The translations under genes and the position numbers were made by a program. The notes under the pieces were generated by a model. That model was not told the DNA's origin. It saw only the letters and a program-made list of their open reading frames with translations, and did not search any database. DNA of 64,000 nt from Selaginella moellendorffii (taxonomy: Eukaryota; Streptophyta; Lycopodiopsida; Selaginellales; Selaginellaceae), in contig NW_003314438.1 of assembly GCF_000143415.4 (NCBI RefSeq), positions 1 to 64,000 of the forward strand. Direction: 5' to 3'. Position 1 is the stretch's first letter, and each line of letters begins with the position of its first letter. Positions 11,600 to 24,917 of this stretch are shown piece after piece.

Positions 11600-12700
11600 C
11601 CCAATCTCCCGCTCTACTTTCTGTAAAACCTTAATGCTGGCGGCTGCCCTAACCCTAACCTAACTTTCATCACAGCCATTCATTGTGGATGCAGTAAATT
11701 TTCATTACATTCTGTAAATATTTGCTAGCAATGTACAATTTCTATTCCGTCCTAGATTTGATCATGTGACAAAGACCTTTTGAGTTGTAATTTAATAATG
11801 AAGGTGTGCTCTAATATGACTATGCCATAATATGGTAATAATGTCACAGATGCATGTGTCGAATTGATCATAGTACAAAATTATAAATGAGAATTATATG
11901 TTTCTTGCAAGTAATAGTATCTTGTCAGAAAATATAAGATTATTAAATTTTAAAGTGTTATTTCCAAAGCAATGTATATAGATAATTTACTATAGGTGAT
12001 AGATGGTTACAAAGATGGAATATATTTAAATGAGTTCAGAAGTATGTGATGATTTCTAGCTTTAATGAAGTACTGAAAATATGTACAATATTTAATTTGT
12101 TTAGCAATAGTTGGTTGATGGTAGATCCTAGAATAAAATCATTCCTATCTTTCATATTATGGCACATGCTTAAGGTGATATTTCTTTCCGTTCTACCAAA
12201 AGTTAGTCCATATAATAAATTTGAGCATGTTTTTGAATTCAATGTATACAGAATTTTAATATTGTACAACATAGTCCTATATACTTCATACAGAATTAAT
12301 TATAACAACATTATTCGATATTAGATCCTAGAATAAAATTGCCCTTTCTTTTCACATAATAGCATAGCACATGTTTGAGGTGACATTTCTTTATAAAAAT
12401 TCAGAGTTCCAAAACCTAAAAGCAACAAAATGGAGAGTTTCCTTTTACATTACCAAGATCACCCACCACTTTCTTTCTTCTAAAGTCTTATTTCAGAAAG
12501 TTTTCTTTGCCAACGTTTCGATTTTTCTCTCGATTCTATTTCATTGGAGGCTGTGATTCGCAACAACATTGGTGTAGTTGAACGATTGGAGTTTCTTCTT
12601 TCGGATGTAGGTGAAGGTGGACAACATTGAGATTTGCAACATTCCAAGTCGAATGAGATTTGAGGTTTTGGATCTCCAATCAAAGAGCGAGGCTGCAATC
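11600..12700. other. AT-rich spacer, no gene seen
   Basis: This spacer lies between the divergent ParB-like pseudogene and the MULE-like transposase pseudogene. I see no conserved protein, RNA gene or terminal repeats. Confidence 0.4.
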
Positions 12701-12776
12701 CTAGCAAAGTGAATGTGACGTAAGAGTTGGTCGTCATCATTCTTCCTCTTCTAGTTCTGGTGGAAATTTTAGTCCA

Positions 12777-15640
12777 ATGCAAGCCAAGAATTTCCAAATT
12801 CCAACTTCACCGATATTCAAAGTTGTTTGCAACACTTTTCAGTTTTCCCGCCTCTCTATTGATGTGCATTCCTTTCAACATAGGCCCGTTAGCGAGCTCC
12901 TATCTACATATAATGGCAATATCTTCTTTGAACTACCACCTCTTGTCAGCTCAAAACGAAAGGGGATGGAGATGAAGTGGGACGTCCACAACTAGTGCAA
13001 GATCAAGACTGCACATTTTAAGCATTTCGAAGGCACAGTGTCTATGGTTCATTGTGGTGGGTATTTGGATTGTGTGAATAAAGCATGCAATCAAGAGCGC
13101 GGCAAGAACTCCATATTTTTTTAAGGATCTACAACCAATCCTCCCATCTGTGACATTGGTGTTGGATTCAAATGTCTATTTTGCAAGAATGCTCCATTGT
13201 GTCGTGCCATCTGCGGGGCAAAGATGTACTATTTTCTTCCATGGGATGGAGAGGCTAGTAGAGCTGTAATACATATTGGCACGCACACACATCCAATGCA
13301 GGAAGGGATACAAAGGAGTTTAGTCAACTGTTTCAAAGATGCAGTGCAAATAGAGACTGTGAGAAACTCATTTGCAATTCGAAGCATGTTCAAAAGATAG
13401 TGCTCAAGGATTTTATCACAAGCACTTTATTTGATCCGGACTGCAAGAATACTCAACTGGATGAGACCAGCTTGCGGGAGTTACTATGACATGTGCAACC
13501 TACAACTAGCCTCAGAAGGTATGAAAATATTATTACATACTTTTCAATAATATCTCTCTTACATTTTGTTTTATTTAGGATAAAGTCTTGGATGTGTGAA
13601 TCTCGAGAAGGGAAAATCCAATAAAAAATCGACTCAATCCTTGAGCTAAAACGAACTTGTCCCTACGAGTTTATCCATGGGAGTTTATTTCCAGATCAAG
13701 TCGTTAGTGAGTAAGAGCGCCCATTCGTTTTCAAAATGTCTACCATGGGCCCTGCCTCTGGTGTGGATCTTGTTTCCTGAATGAATATGTCTGGGTTAAA
13801 TGACCTTGCTAATGCATGGGTACATTTGACCATATGGAGCGGGTGGCCGGTTGAACAACCATGGGAGCTCATGTGTATGATCCGATGTAGTTTTTTTTCT
13901 CATTATCTTAAAATGGTTTTAAGCATTGCCTTTTTTACAGGCTACATTGTAACTTGACAATTGCAACAGCAGAGTTTAAAGTACAAGACCAGATGGCTCA
14001 GGAAATATTTTGGAAGTCCCTCTCCGACATTGTATTGAAGCAAACTGGTAAGCCTACCAACTTTTGAGGTTTCATGGTAGATGGGGCTGGGGCTAATTGG
14101 AATGGTGTCTGGGCAGTCTTCAGGAATGGTCAACCCCTAGAAGGTCGTGAGAGGACTTATGAGTTCCATTGGGCTCAGAGCCTAAACCAACATTGCCATC
14201 TTATCAAGCCAGATTTCCAATTAACATTTAAAGAGTTGTGCAAACAATGGCAAGCTACACCTTCTGAAGAAGAGCATGAGGCAAAAGCAAACAAGATCCG
14301 AATGTGGTGGCATGAAGATGGCTATACTGACGTAAGTTGTCTACCACAACTTGAGTCATGGTTGGGGTGGTGGGAAGTCAGAATGTTTCAATGGGGACAT
14401 CACTCTTTTCAGGTTGGTTTTTCTTTTTTTCCTCTCTTTTTATTGCTTTTTAATATCATCTTTTTATAAGGATCAACCACTTAAGGATCTTGCATACACC
14501 CCAACTGTGAATCTTTCAGAGAGTAAACATTAGAGTTGGTGTTCCCCTGAGGCAAGGAAAGAGAAGATGAGTTTATATGAAGCATGTCTATCAAATTTGA
14601 TACGCACTGTAGAGTAGTCTTCAAAAGCCTTGGCATTTGAGGAAGGAAGATATATGGGAATAGGACCTTTGGTTGAGATATTACATGATCAGATGAAGAA
14701 GAAAGTGATTCCACCAGCACAAATAGTGGCAACTGCAGTGGAAGAAGTGGTCTGTGGCACATTTATGGAGCACACTCCATGGGCTTCTATTGGTGATATA
14801 AAGACCTTCTGCTCAAAGCATTGCTTTTCCTTTGTTGGTGAAGATGTTGGCATGGATCTTGGAGCAAAAAGCTCTCATATGCCTGATGTTGAGTATCATT
14901 CTGCTCCAAGACATCGCCCCTGAACCAAGCCACTTCAAGTGGCTGATGAAGAAAGTGCATCATAGCAGGTTGAAATTGCTTATCGTAACTTGGAGCTGAA
15001 GCAATGGGCAATCCGTCGAGTGCTAGCAAAATCAAATGTAAAGTGTGTGGGGATGCTTTCGAGGGGCAAGTGTTGGGCTTGGATTAATGGTGATAAGTCT
15101 GCTTCTATTCCAACCCTATGTTTCCATGGGGAATGAAAGCAAGCAAGATTTTCAAGATGGTGTTGGTTATATTGCTGCAACACTGATGTCAACCATACAA
15201 AGCGGCTTGAAGACACTATAGTGACTAAACTTGATGCAATACCTAAAGAATGGCTGGTTGCTAATGGGGTTGCGCTCACCTCGGATGAGATTGAAAACCT
15301 TGAAAAATTTGGTTTCAATCTTGAAAGAAGAGTTAGAGACATGAGTGATAAAACCAGGACTGTTCCTTTAGAGATGCATAGGAGGCTAGCGAGAAAAGGT
15401 AAGGCAGTTAAATTTATTGGTACTGTTTCCAAGTAGAAGCAAGGTAAAATAAATTTGGTTCAAACACTTGAGTGTGAGATTCTCTCCACGAAGTACATCA
15501 CTGTGCTTGCAAAGGAGTACATAGTCAAAACAGAAGGTGGAGAGTACACAATTGCCATTTAAGACTTTCCTTCTTGCACATGTCCAAACTTTACGAAGCG
15601 CGAGGAACATGAGAAGGCATCATCATCACAATCCCCTATC
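12777..15640 (+). pseudogene. MULE-like transposase with SWIM zinc finger, broken
   Basis: Pieces of one protein are spread over three frames. The N-terminal part has a zinc-binding block (HCGGYLDCVNKAC, then FKCLFCKNAPLC and IHIGTHTHP near 13267-13296) like the WRKY/GCM-type finger of some plant transposases. The middle part (14074-14469) contains FMVDGAGANWNGVWAVF and GRERTYEFHWAQSL followed by a W-rich segment, typical of the DDE core of a plant SWIM-domain transposase group. The C-terminal part (15221-15640) ends in FPSCTCPNF, the first half of a SWIM zinc finger. Stops (for example TAG at 12993) and frameshifts make it inactive. SWIM fingers favour Mutator/Phantom-type transposases; the exact superfamily is tentative. 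It lies divergently from the ParB-like pseudogene. Confidence 0.6.
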
Positions 15641-16110
15641 TCAATTACAATAACTATAAATGGGATTAAAGTTTTTTCTTTTCTTAGGCGAGAGTTCTTT
15701 AAGCAATGTAGCTCTAAAGTAATGTATTATAATGAGAAGTTGGCCTAGAGTGAGTGTAATTCCAGCATTTAAAATGCCTTTCACTATCTTCTTCTCATCC
15801 TTGTCATCTAGCTTTAGTATAGGATTTTATTTTTGCACTAATGGTAAATTTGTATTAACTTGTACAGGTGTGAGACTTTCTGTGTTAGAATCATCATTCT
15901 CCAAATCAACTTGTGATTGTAAATTTTAGAGTTGTTAAGTGATTTCTGAGTTTATATTTTTCTTTTAGCGCTATTGAGAGTAAAGAATGATTTTTACTAT
16001 ATCATCACTCCCTTCATCTTGGCTTTCAAATTTAACTCTCCTTCGTTGGGCTTTAATCATGACAGACATTATGTAGCTTTTCTATATCTGATCATTCTAC
16101 CTCAACATGC
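15641..16110. other. Spacer, nothing recognised
   Basis: AT-rich sequence downstream of the transposase pseudogene. No gene, RNA or repeat boundary was seen. Confidence 0.35.
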
Positions 16111-16112
16111 TT

Positions 16113-17230
16113 AGCTACAGGTTGTATATCTTTATGGGGTCTATCATTCTTGCTTGATGATTCAGCTTGATTGTATAACCTAGGATAACAAGTAAGAGTC
16201 TTAACTTGATCATACTCTTTTGGCCTTTTATATTCTCTAAACTTATTGTAGCCTCTTGGTTGATTGTATTCTCTAGGCCAATTATAGTCTCTAGGTCTAT
16301 TTTCCTCACGATTAAGTGGATAATTTCGAAAATACTTCTAGGAGGATAATTTTGATAGTCATTTTACTTTTCAATGCATGGATATTTACATTTAGCTCTT
16401 CAATTATCATTGTAATCGTTCCTTCTAAGATAAATTCTATCATCAAATAGAAAGCTTTACTTATGTGTTGTTTTATCAACTCAGACTGCCTGTTGCTCTT
16501 TTGGTTGTTTAAATAAGGTTCTACATTCTTTAGCTATATGCCTCTTTTTTTTCACTAATATGACACTTGATCAGTTGGAATTTGTATTCTTCCTTACTAT
16601 AGCCTTTAGTTTTGTATTTGGTACACCAAATCTTTTGTTTGAGATTGGTTTGCAATTTAAAGCTTCTTAAACGGCTGATTTCCCTTTTTACAGGAATCAT
16701 CTTTTCCTCTTACTTCACCATATCTACCATATCATATTGTTTCATGAGACTTTGGTAGACAATCATGGTTTTTTTTAAGTCATCAAAATCTGTATAAACT
16801 CTCTTTATCACATTTTCATAATAAATTTTCTTGAGGCCCTATATGTCTAAGTGTAGGCGCTTATATCTAACATGAAGTTTTTATAATGCTTATAACGCTT
16901 GTTGAATCAAGTTGTATATTCCTTGATTGTCTCAGATTTTCCTTGATGAAGTTTTTGCAACTCATTATAGTTTTCTCCTGGGTTTGTTTCTATAGAGAAA
17001 ACTTTTAAGGAAAAACTTTTTCTGCTCATCAAATGTGCTAAACTTTTGGACATCATTGTCATAGTATTAATTTTTGGCTTTATTTTTTAGCATATAAAAG
17101 AAAAGATTATTTTCCTGCCCATTTGCTTGATTAAGTTTAATTGCTTCTGTGTATTGCTCAATATGTAATTGTGGGTCCTCTCCTTTAATTCTAGAAAAGG
17201 ATGAAAGGAGGTCAAAATCACGAATATCAT
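16113..17230 (-). pseudogene. Decayed retrotransposon gag-like remnant
   Basis: The reverse strand shows blurred retroelement gag features. Around 16640-16500 there are two damaged CCHC zinc knuckles: CTKYKTKGYSKEEY, missing one His and one Cys, and CHISEKKRHIAKEC, missing one Cys. Further upstream a gag-like helical segment contains QLHIEQYTEAIKLNQANGQE and FFLKSFL. There are many stops. No LTRs could be matched to it. It is a very old copy with high AT content. Confidence 0.4.
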
Positions 17231-19725
17231 GAATAAGTGCTCTGTACTCTTATTTTATATTTTGTGAATACTTCTTTTCAGACTACCTTCTGCTTATCAG
17301 ATTGTGAGGGAAATATTGTATATCTATAACCTTGTTTTATAAATAATGATAATTTTATATATAGGGATTATGCCCTTTAAAGCTTTATAGGTAAGGTCTA
17401 TACCTATATATTTCGAGGTTTATTGGCATTACTACTATAGTAAGCCTAGTTATTATGCCTCATTTGTGGAATGAGTGGTACAAGGTTTTGGTATGCAATA
17501 TATTCTTTTTGTAAATTGGCCTATTATTCACTCTTAGGAACCTAGCTTCCCAATTAATTTTGAAATGGGGATGGCTTTCCTTTAGAGGCCAAATATCTAG
17601 GATATTTCTTATATGAAAGTCCCAAAAATTTCTTGAGTAACAAATGTTGTTTTACATAGCATATCTATCTTGCTCATGTGTGGTCTACCTTAAAAGATTT
17701 TTATTCCACAAAATTTTGTTGCATATCAATCTAAATTTGTAATTGATCCAATGTCTATTAGCTTAGTTATTAGCAAATATATTTCCATCTATGGGTATCC
17801 AAGCTTTATTGTGAACTATTAAAGTTCCTACAATAGCTTTTTTGCCTAAGATTATATAAAATTGTAGTAGTAGGTAAAATTTATAAATCCTTTATATATT
17901 ATAATAATTAAAATTTGCATCTAGCTCATATAGGTAGACTATCTCTCTGTCTAGGAAGAATCCTAGTACTATTTTCTTTTTGTATAGGTAACTCCACAGA
18001 TATAAATCTTGCTTAAATTGTGTACCTACAAAGTAATCTAAATGTATTATCACATTTTCTTTGACAATAGTAAAGATACCAAGAGTCAGACTTTTGTATA
18101 TCTTGAGTAGAATATTGTCAAGTATCTCGCTCGATAATTCGTCAAGTAGTTTAAGAAATTTTGTTAAATCTATCATTCATTGGCTTAGTTAGGCACATAA
18201 GATAATTTAACTTTTGTTTTCTTATACTTTTGCTTAGTCACACAAACTGGGGATCAATCAACTTTTGTCTAGGTCTATAAGCAAAATATATCTTCTAATA
18301 GATGTGGTGGATTGTTAGTAAACATTCTTATTTTATCTACCTCAATTCCCCCATTCAACTTCTATCAGAAGAATGGAGGGTTGTCAATCCTCAATTTCTC
18401 CATATAGGTGCTCAGGAGGTCTTTTCCTTTCTACTCGTACCTAATGTGGTTAAGATTAATTCAATGCAAAGTCTCTGGCACGTGATAGCTAATTCTAGAG
18501 TAATTTGCCTGCTTCATAATGAGTCTTACCCTCTAGCTTATAACCAACTTTGCCCTTACAACTGTGGAATTAGAAAGAGTGGGCTATTGCTCTTGGAAAA
18601 TTTTGAATAAACCTCTTTTAAATGGATCAACACTAGAGACTAATTTAAACAAGGCATGGAGACCATTCCATGAAATTGCCTTGTGAAATCAACACAATAG
18701 TCAAATTGTCTAGCATATGATAGTATGTTCTAGATTGATTTGTTTGAAATGACGTTAAGTAGTTTTTCAAATATATAAAAGCTATATAATAGTTAATTTT
18801 CAAAAATTTGTTTTAGATTTAGACAAAAATTGTTTTTAAAGACAAATTTCTCTCTAGCCTCTTCGCTAACAAGTAGTAATGGTCAATATAAATCTCTACT
18901 TAAGCTTGTATGACAGATTTTTGAGTTTTGAAATGTATTTCAAAATTTCTAAGAGTGTCTGAGGCTATTTCACCTTTTCAGACAAAACCCTTTTTTAATA
19001 TCTCTAAGCTTTTTCTATTTCTTTAAAGATCAAAGTGATAGTAGTAGTGTTTCCAAGACTGATGTCTATGCCTAGCAGCAAGCTCCACAACTCTTTATTC
19101 TGTGTTTATGGCATAAATCCTCTCGACTGCTTCATCTGGTAAAAGTTTGATTAGCACATGGGGTGATTTATGCATTCCAAATGTAGGCAGAAATTAAGCT
19201 ATAACTTTTACTGAAGTATTTGTATAATTTTACCTATGTGGTAAATATTCACTAGGTATGTGAAGAGGTATATACATCTGTGGATTTACATTTCATAAAG
19301 GTGGTTCACACCTTGTAAAGGGTATTTCATGCCTAAAGTGGTGAATATTTCCCCTAGCAATTGAGCGTCGTTCAACTGGTTTGAAAGGTGAATTTTCACC
19401 TCTTTGTCTATGCCTCACTTCAGACGATATAAGGTGCATTTCACGTGATTGCTCTTGATTCCTCTCTATGGGCTTAGATATGATGTGATTGCTCTCAAAA
19501 TTTATAGGAGAGTGACACCTTTCACATTGAGCAATATTTGTAAGCTCTTTATGTATAAAAGAATAAGCCTTTATTAATTCACTTAAGTGTACTAGGTATA
19601 AAGTGGTATTTTCAACTTGTGAGTCTTGTTCAAGTCTTATAAGCTCTTGCAATATACGTAGGAAACTTAAACTTGAGACAAGTCTACTCTCAAAGCATGT
19701 TGAAGTAGTTGTCTAAGCTAAAGGA
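17231..19725. other. AT-rich degenerate sequence, no intact gene
   Basis: Only scattered short frames occur. A minus frame at 19293-19652 (119 codons, starting MQELIRLEQDSQVENTTLYL and holding a CERCHSP motif) may belong to the same old gag remnant; I do not recognise it. No terminal repeats were found. Confidence 0.3.
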
Positions 19726-20130
19726 TGTCAGGAATCCCCCAATTCTTGCCATATTCCTGACTCTCGCCGGATTCCTGACCTGCAGACCACATTCCTGACT
19801 CCCGAGACACTTCCCTATTCCTGACTCTCAAGACATTCCTGACTCTCGAGACACTTCCCTATTCCTGACTCTCAAGACACTTCCCGATTCCTGAGTCTCG
19901 AGCCACATTCCTGATATTGATGTGGCACCTCCTCGACCTCAGCTATATTTAGGCCGTCCTCGATCCAAGGGTGGTGGAGCTTCATCAACCTATAGTATAT
20001 ATAGGTTAACCTTGTTCCATTTCTCCACAATTTGAATCAACACCAATCTAAGGCCTTTTCTTTGTTTTCACTAGCTTTTTCTCTTTGTCTTTAGCATTTT
20101 CCAGTCTTGATCTTGTTGGGGGTCTTGACA
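19726..20130 (+). repeat. 5' LTR of chromovirus
   Basis: It begins TGTCAGG and ends TTGACA. The first half contains about ten copies of ATTCCTGA, many within a repeated TTCCTGACTCTCAAGACA unit, an internal tandem structure in U3. A TATA-like tatagtatatatagg lies near 19991-20005. All of this is kept in the 3' LTR. Confidence 0.95.
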
Positions 20131-20221
20131 GTTTGATTCAGATTGTGGTTTTTGCTTTTCTTTTAGCTCACTTTGATTCTTTGATTGCCTTTGTCTTTTT
20201 CCCCCTTTCTTTTCTTTCTTC

Positions 20222-21118
20222 TTGCCAATGGAGTCTCCAAGCCATCTTGATTTCTTTGCCGAAGTCCTTGCAAAAATCCAGTCTGAGAATACCGAGCTAA
20301 AGGCGACCCTTCTTCGCATGCAGCAGGAGCTTGCTTCACTTTCGGCTCAGGGATCCAGCAAAGTTCCTGAACCGAAGGTGAGTTTCCTGGCGAAATTTTC
20401 AGGCAAGCGTTCGGAGCTTCGTGGATTTTTGAACCAAATGGAGCTGATCTTTGCACTTCAACATCGGCGGTACCCCACTCCCGAGTCTCAAATCGGCGCA
20501 ATTGGGACGTTGCTCGAGGGTGCAGCTTTGTCATGGTTTTCTCCTCTTCTGGAGAAGAGCATGAAAGGGGTCGTGGTTCCGGAGCTGATGGATCTTCAAT
20601 TGTTCAAAGAGAAGCTCGAAGTATGTTTTGGCGAGACGGATCGGTTTCGGGCTGCTACCACAAAGATGAGACGTCTCTCTCAGGGGTCTCGTCCTGCCTT
20701 GATCTACGCTGCAGAGTTCCAACTCCTTGCCTTGGACACTCAATGGGATGAACGGGCCCTGATTGACCAATTTCGTTTCGGCCTCAACAACGGTGTCAAG
20801 GATTTGTTGCTCACCATGGAGGATCCCAAGGACCTGTCGGATGCCATCAACAAAGTTGTTCGATGTGACAATCGTCTCTTTGAACGTCGTCAGGAAAGTC
20901 GCCGCGCCGTTGTTTTTCCGTCCCAGACTCAGGAATCCCAGCTTGAGTCTTCGGGGCATAGTCCTGAACCTACTGCTCCGGTCCCGATGGATATTTCTGG
21001 TACTCCCCGACTCATTAGAGGGAAGTTGAGTCCTGCTGAGAAGCAACGTTGAATATCTCATAATCTTTGCCTCTACTGTGCTGATCCTAATCACAAAGCA
21101 GTTGTGTGTCCCAAGAAG
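20222..21118 (+). pseudogene. gag: gag of the chromovirus, one premature stop
   Basis: The frame opens at ATG 20222 and holds a typical Ty3/gypsy gag: a helical N-terminus, then the conserved FSGKRSELRGFLNQMELIFA-type capsid start and LSWFSPLLE. A TGA at 21050 stops it. The frame after the stop at once gives a CCHC zinc knuckle (CLYCADPNHKAVVC, 21068-21109), which belongs to gag, so the stop is a point mutation, plausibly CGA to TGA. The product would form the virus-like particle and bind RNA. Confidence 0.85.
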
Positions 21119-21693
21119 CCTCCCCGATTGCTCGAGTTCACTTTGCCTCAAATTCCACCTCTGTTGCAGTTGGGAAACGACCCTGTCCAAACAGAGTAGG
21201 AGCTGTCTGTTTGGACTCCTTGAATAAAAATCACTTTTCTTCCTTATCAAGCTCCTCACCACCTTTCATCAAAGCCACCACCAATTCCCGCAACTTCCGT
21301 GTCCCATGTCTCCTTTCTTTCACCGGACAATCAGGACTCAAGGCTTTGGCGCTACTGGACTCGGGTGCAACTTCCTGCTTCATGGACACGGACTTTGCTG
21401 CCCGACATCACGTTCCTCTGTCTCCTACCATACGGGATCTGAGGGTTGAAGGCATTGGCGGGAATTTTGTGTCTCCATCTTCTGGACTTAGGGAAACATT
21501 GCCCGTTCGAGTACACATTGGGTCCACCGTCACCGATATCGCCTTCAACATCATCAACAGCAAGTCCGCCTCTGTGGTGCTCGGTCTTCCTTGGTTCCAA
21601 CTACATCAGCCTCAGATTTGTTGGAAGGACTTACAGCTCATCTCTCCCACATCACCATCTCCCACGGCTTCCCCTGCTGTTCATCGAGTCTGA
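21106..21693 (+). pseudogene. Aspartic protease region of the chromovirus
   Basis: This part is in another frame than gag, so a frame break lies near 21110-21140. It contains ALLDSGATSCFMD with the DSGA active-site triad and a flap-like SASVVLGLPWF (ILG-type) segment, the hallmark of retropepsins that cut the Gag-Pol chain. A TGA at 21691 ends it. The same frame then continues open into reverse transcriptase. Confidence 0.85.
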
Positions 21694-21849
21694 ATCAGGA
21701 AAAGTTCCCTAAACTCAAATCGGGGTTCTGTTCCTGACTCTACGAAGTTTTCACCCTCTTCTTTTTCCTCTCTTCCATCTTACACTGGACAGTATCCTCG
21801 TCTCATCATTCCATTTAGTCATACACCTCCTCCTATCTCCACAATCACT

Positions 21850-23180
21850 ATGCAAGAACTCCTTCATGAAGAACCTATTTTCCTTTTTGCTTTGCATGTT
21901 TTTCCTGTCAGTCTTCCTGAGAAGTATCATGATTTTGGGGATGTGTTTGAAAAGAAAAAAGCTAGTGTACTACCTACTCATCGGCCTTATGACTGTCCCA
22001 TTGATTTACAGGAAGGAGTGTCACCTCCGTGGGGGCCTATCTACGGGTTATCCCCGTCCAAGCTTAAGGCCCTCAAAGAGTACGTGGATGAGAACCTTGC
22101 CTCAGGGTTCATTCAGCATTCGCAGTCCCCGGCTGGAGCGCCTGTCTTCTTTGTCAAGAAGAAGGATGGGAGTTTGCGGCTAGTCATCGATTACCGAGGT
22201 TTGAACAAGGTGACTGTTCAGAACCGTTATCCGCTGCCCCTGATCTCGGACCTGTTGGAACGCCTCGGCGGTGCCCGCTTCTTCACCAAGATTGACCTTC
22301 GTGGCGCATACAACCTGATCCGGATCCGGCCTGGTGATGAATGGAAGACTGCGTTCCGAACCCGCTATGGCCACTTCGAGTACACTGTCATGCCATTTGG
22401 CTTGACAAATGCTCCAGCAGTTTTTCAACACATGGCGAACGACGTCTTTTGGGAGTTTCTTGATCAGATGGTGATCGTCTACCTCGATGACATCCTCATC
22501 TACTCAAGAACTCAGGAGGAGCATGACCAACACGTACGCAAGGTGCTGGCGAAGCTGCGAGAACACGGCCTATACGCAAAGCTTGAGAAATGTTCCTTGG
22601 GTACATTGTCACTCCTGAGGGTATTGCGATAGATCCTGCCAAAGTCAAGACTATTCTCGAGTGGGAGCCTCCACAATCAATGTCGGACGTTCAGGTTTTC
22701 CTTGGCTTCGCCAACTTCTACCGCAAATTCATTGATCACTACTCTGACATTGTCCTTCCTCTCACGCATCTCACTCACAAGGATGTTCCCTTCTCTTGGT
22801 CTATTGCTGCCCAGCACGCCTTCGACACTCTCAAGGCAGCCTTTAGTTCTGCTCCCGTTTTGATCCATGCTGATTCCTCACAACCTTTCTTCATCGAGGC
22901 TGACGCCTCCGACTTTGCTATCGGTGCTGTGCTGTCTCAACTCGGAGCGGATCAAAAACTTCATCCGGTCGCTTTCCATTCTCGGAAATTTCAGCCTGTG
23001 GAGATCAATTACGAAATCCATGACAAGGAGCTCCTTGCCATCATGGATTCCTTTGGAGAGTGGCGCCGTTTCTTGGAGGGGGCGGGCCATCAAACAACAG
23101 TCTGGACGGATCACAAAAATCTCGAGTACTTTGCCACTTCTCGAGTTTTAAGGGTGGGCATAATTCCTGAGTCGGTTTGA
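21850..23180 (+). pseudogene. Reverse transcriptase and RNase H of the chromovirus
   Basis: The RT domain (21.85-22.6 kb) has [40 protein letters not shown] and the catalytic YLDDILIYS. Near 22590 a small deletion removes residues after LEKC and shifts the frame. RNase H follows in the new frame with FFIEADASDFAIGAVLSQ, EINYEIHDKELLA and TDHKNLEYF. A second deletion after YFATSRVL (near 23150) removes the segment before DFVIKYRPGK and shifts the frame again. These enzymes would copy the element RNA into DNA. Confidence 0.9.
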
Positions 23181-24906
23181 CTTTGTTATCAAGTACAGAC
23201 CTGGAAAGCTTCAAGGCCTTCCTGATGCTCTTTCAAGGCGCTCCTATCTCAGTCTCAGGCCTGGTAATCCTGCCTTCGATCAACAGGATCAAATTATCCT
23301 CGGTCCTGATCGGCTTCAAGTTATGGCAATTTCCCTGGCCCCTCAGGACTCCTCCTTGATGGATGCCATCAGAAATGATCTTCAATCCGATGATCTCGCC
23401 AGTGACATTTTCCCCCATCTTCAGGCTGGACACCCTGTGATTCCCAACTGCCGGCGATTTGACGAGTTCGAGTTCTTAGATGGCTTATTATACCGTGGGG
23501 AGTAGCTTTACGTTCCTGAAGGTGATGCTCGAAGGTTGGTCCTAATGGCGTGCCACGATAGCCCGACTGCTGGTCACTTCGGCATTGTGAAAACCTATGA
23601 GCTAGTTGCACGGGACTTTTGGTGGCCTCACATGGACGACTACATCAAAGCTTTTGTTACCTCCTGTGACACTTGCGCCCGGAATAAAGTACTTCGCCAC
23701 CTTCCTTCAGGTTTGCTTCGTTCCCTTCCTGTCCCTTCAGGTCCTTGGGAATCCATCTCCATGGATTTCTTGAGTGATCTTCTGAGTTCTGGAGGCTTCA
23801 ACAGCATTTTAGTCGTGGTGGATCACTTCACAAAGATGGCGCACTTCTTGCCATGTACCAAGGAGTTTTCGGGTGAGGACATGGCAAAATTGGTATTCAG
23901 GGAAATTTTCCGACTTCATGGGATTCCTACAGATGTGGTTTCGGATCGAGGGCCTCAATTCATCTCTCATTTTTGGCAACGGTTTTTGCAGCTGCTTGGA
24001 GTGAAGGCCAACCTCTCTTCAGCGTATCATCCTCAAACTGATGGGCAGTCCGAGCGAATGATTCAGACGTTGAAACAATTCTTGAGGTGCTTCATCAACT
24101 ATCATCAGGATAACTGGTTCGATATCCTTCCCCTTGCTGAGTTATCTTATAACAACTCTATTCACTCCTCTCTTCGAATTTCCCCCTTCTTTGCAAACTC
24201 TGGCCGAAATCCCCGATTCAATCTCTCACTTCCTTCTCCATCCGAATCTTCTCATTCAAATCCCCGCTCTGAGGCATTTGTCTCCAACCTCCAAGAAATC
24301 CATAACTCCATCTCCTTCCACCTCCATCGTGCTCAGGAATCTCACAAAACATTTGCCAATATCCATCGTCAGGATTGTCCCCCTTACAATATCGGGGATA
24401 AAGTTTGGCTCCTCAGGCGAAATATCTCCACCACTAGGCCCTGTCCAAAACTTGATTTCAAACGCCTCGGTCCTTTCCCTATCACTGCCATCATTAATCC
24501 TGTCACTTATCGCCTTGCACTTCCCTCCTCATATCAAATTCACCCCATTTTTCATTCCTCTCTCCTTGAGCCTTATAGTCCCAGTCCTATTCCCAATCGG
24601 GTCATTCCTCCACCTCCACCAGTGCAGCTCGAGGATGGGTCTGAGTACGAGGTTCAGGACATCCTTGATTCCAAGATTTCACGGTCTAAACTCTACTATC
24701 TGGTTGACTGGAAGGGTTACGGGCCTGAAGAATGCACTTGGGAACCTGCGGACAACCTGATTCATTCTCCTGACCTTGTTCAGGACTTCCACTGCCGCTA
24801 TCCTAGTCGTCCCAGTCCTCATTCTTTTTCTCCATCTCCCATCCCTCGCCGCTCATCTCATCCTCCTCATCGTTCTCATTCACATTCTCGTTCCACTCGT
24901 TCTTGA
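23178..24906 (+). pseudogene. Integrase with C-terminal chromodomain
   Basis: After the RNase H end (KYRPGKLQGLPDALSRRSYL) the frame runs to an amber stop at 23503. Past it, the integrase is intact: HHCC finger (HDSPTAGH with CDTCARNK), core with MDFLSDLL, SDRGPQFISHFW and a glutamate in YHPQTDGQSERM (D,D-35-E), then the GPY/F-like GPFPITAI. At about 24640-24790 a chromodomain reads YEVQDILDSK, LYYLVDWKGYG and CTWEPADNL. The chromodomain is expected to steer insertion toward marked chromatin. The C-terminus is Ser/Pro/His-rich. Confidence 0.9.
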
Positions 24907-24917
24907 GGAGGGGGTGC

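Noticed and set aside
10954-11604. Several long overlapping open frames on both strands in the GC-rich tract
   Set aside because: All frames are open because of repeated GC-rich units; none gives a recognisable domain, and the longest antiparallel frames mirror each other.
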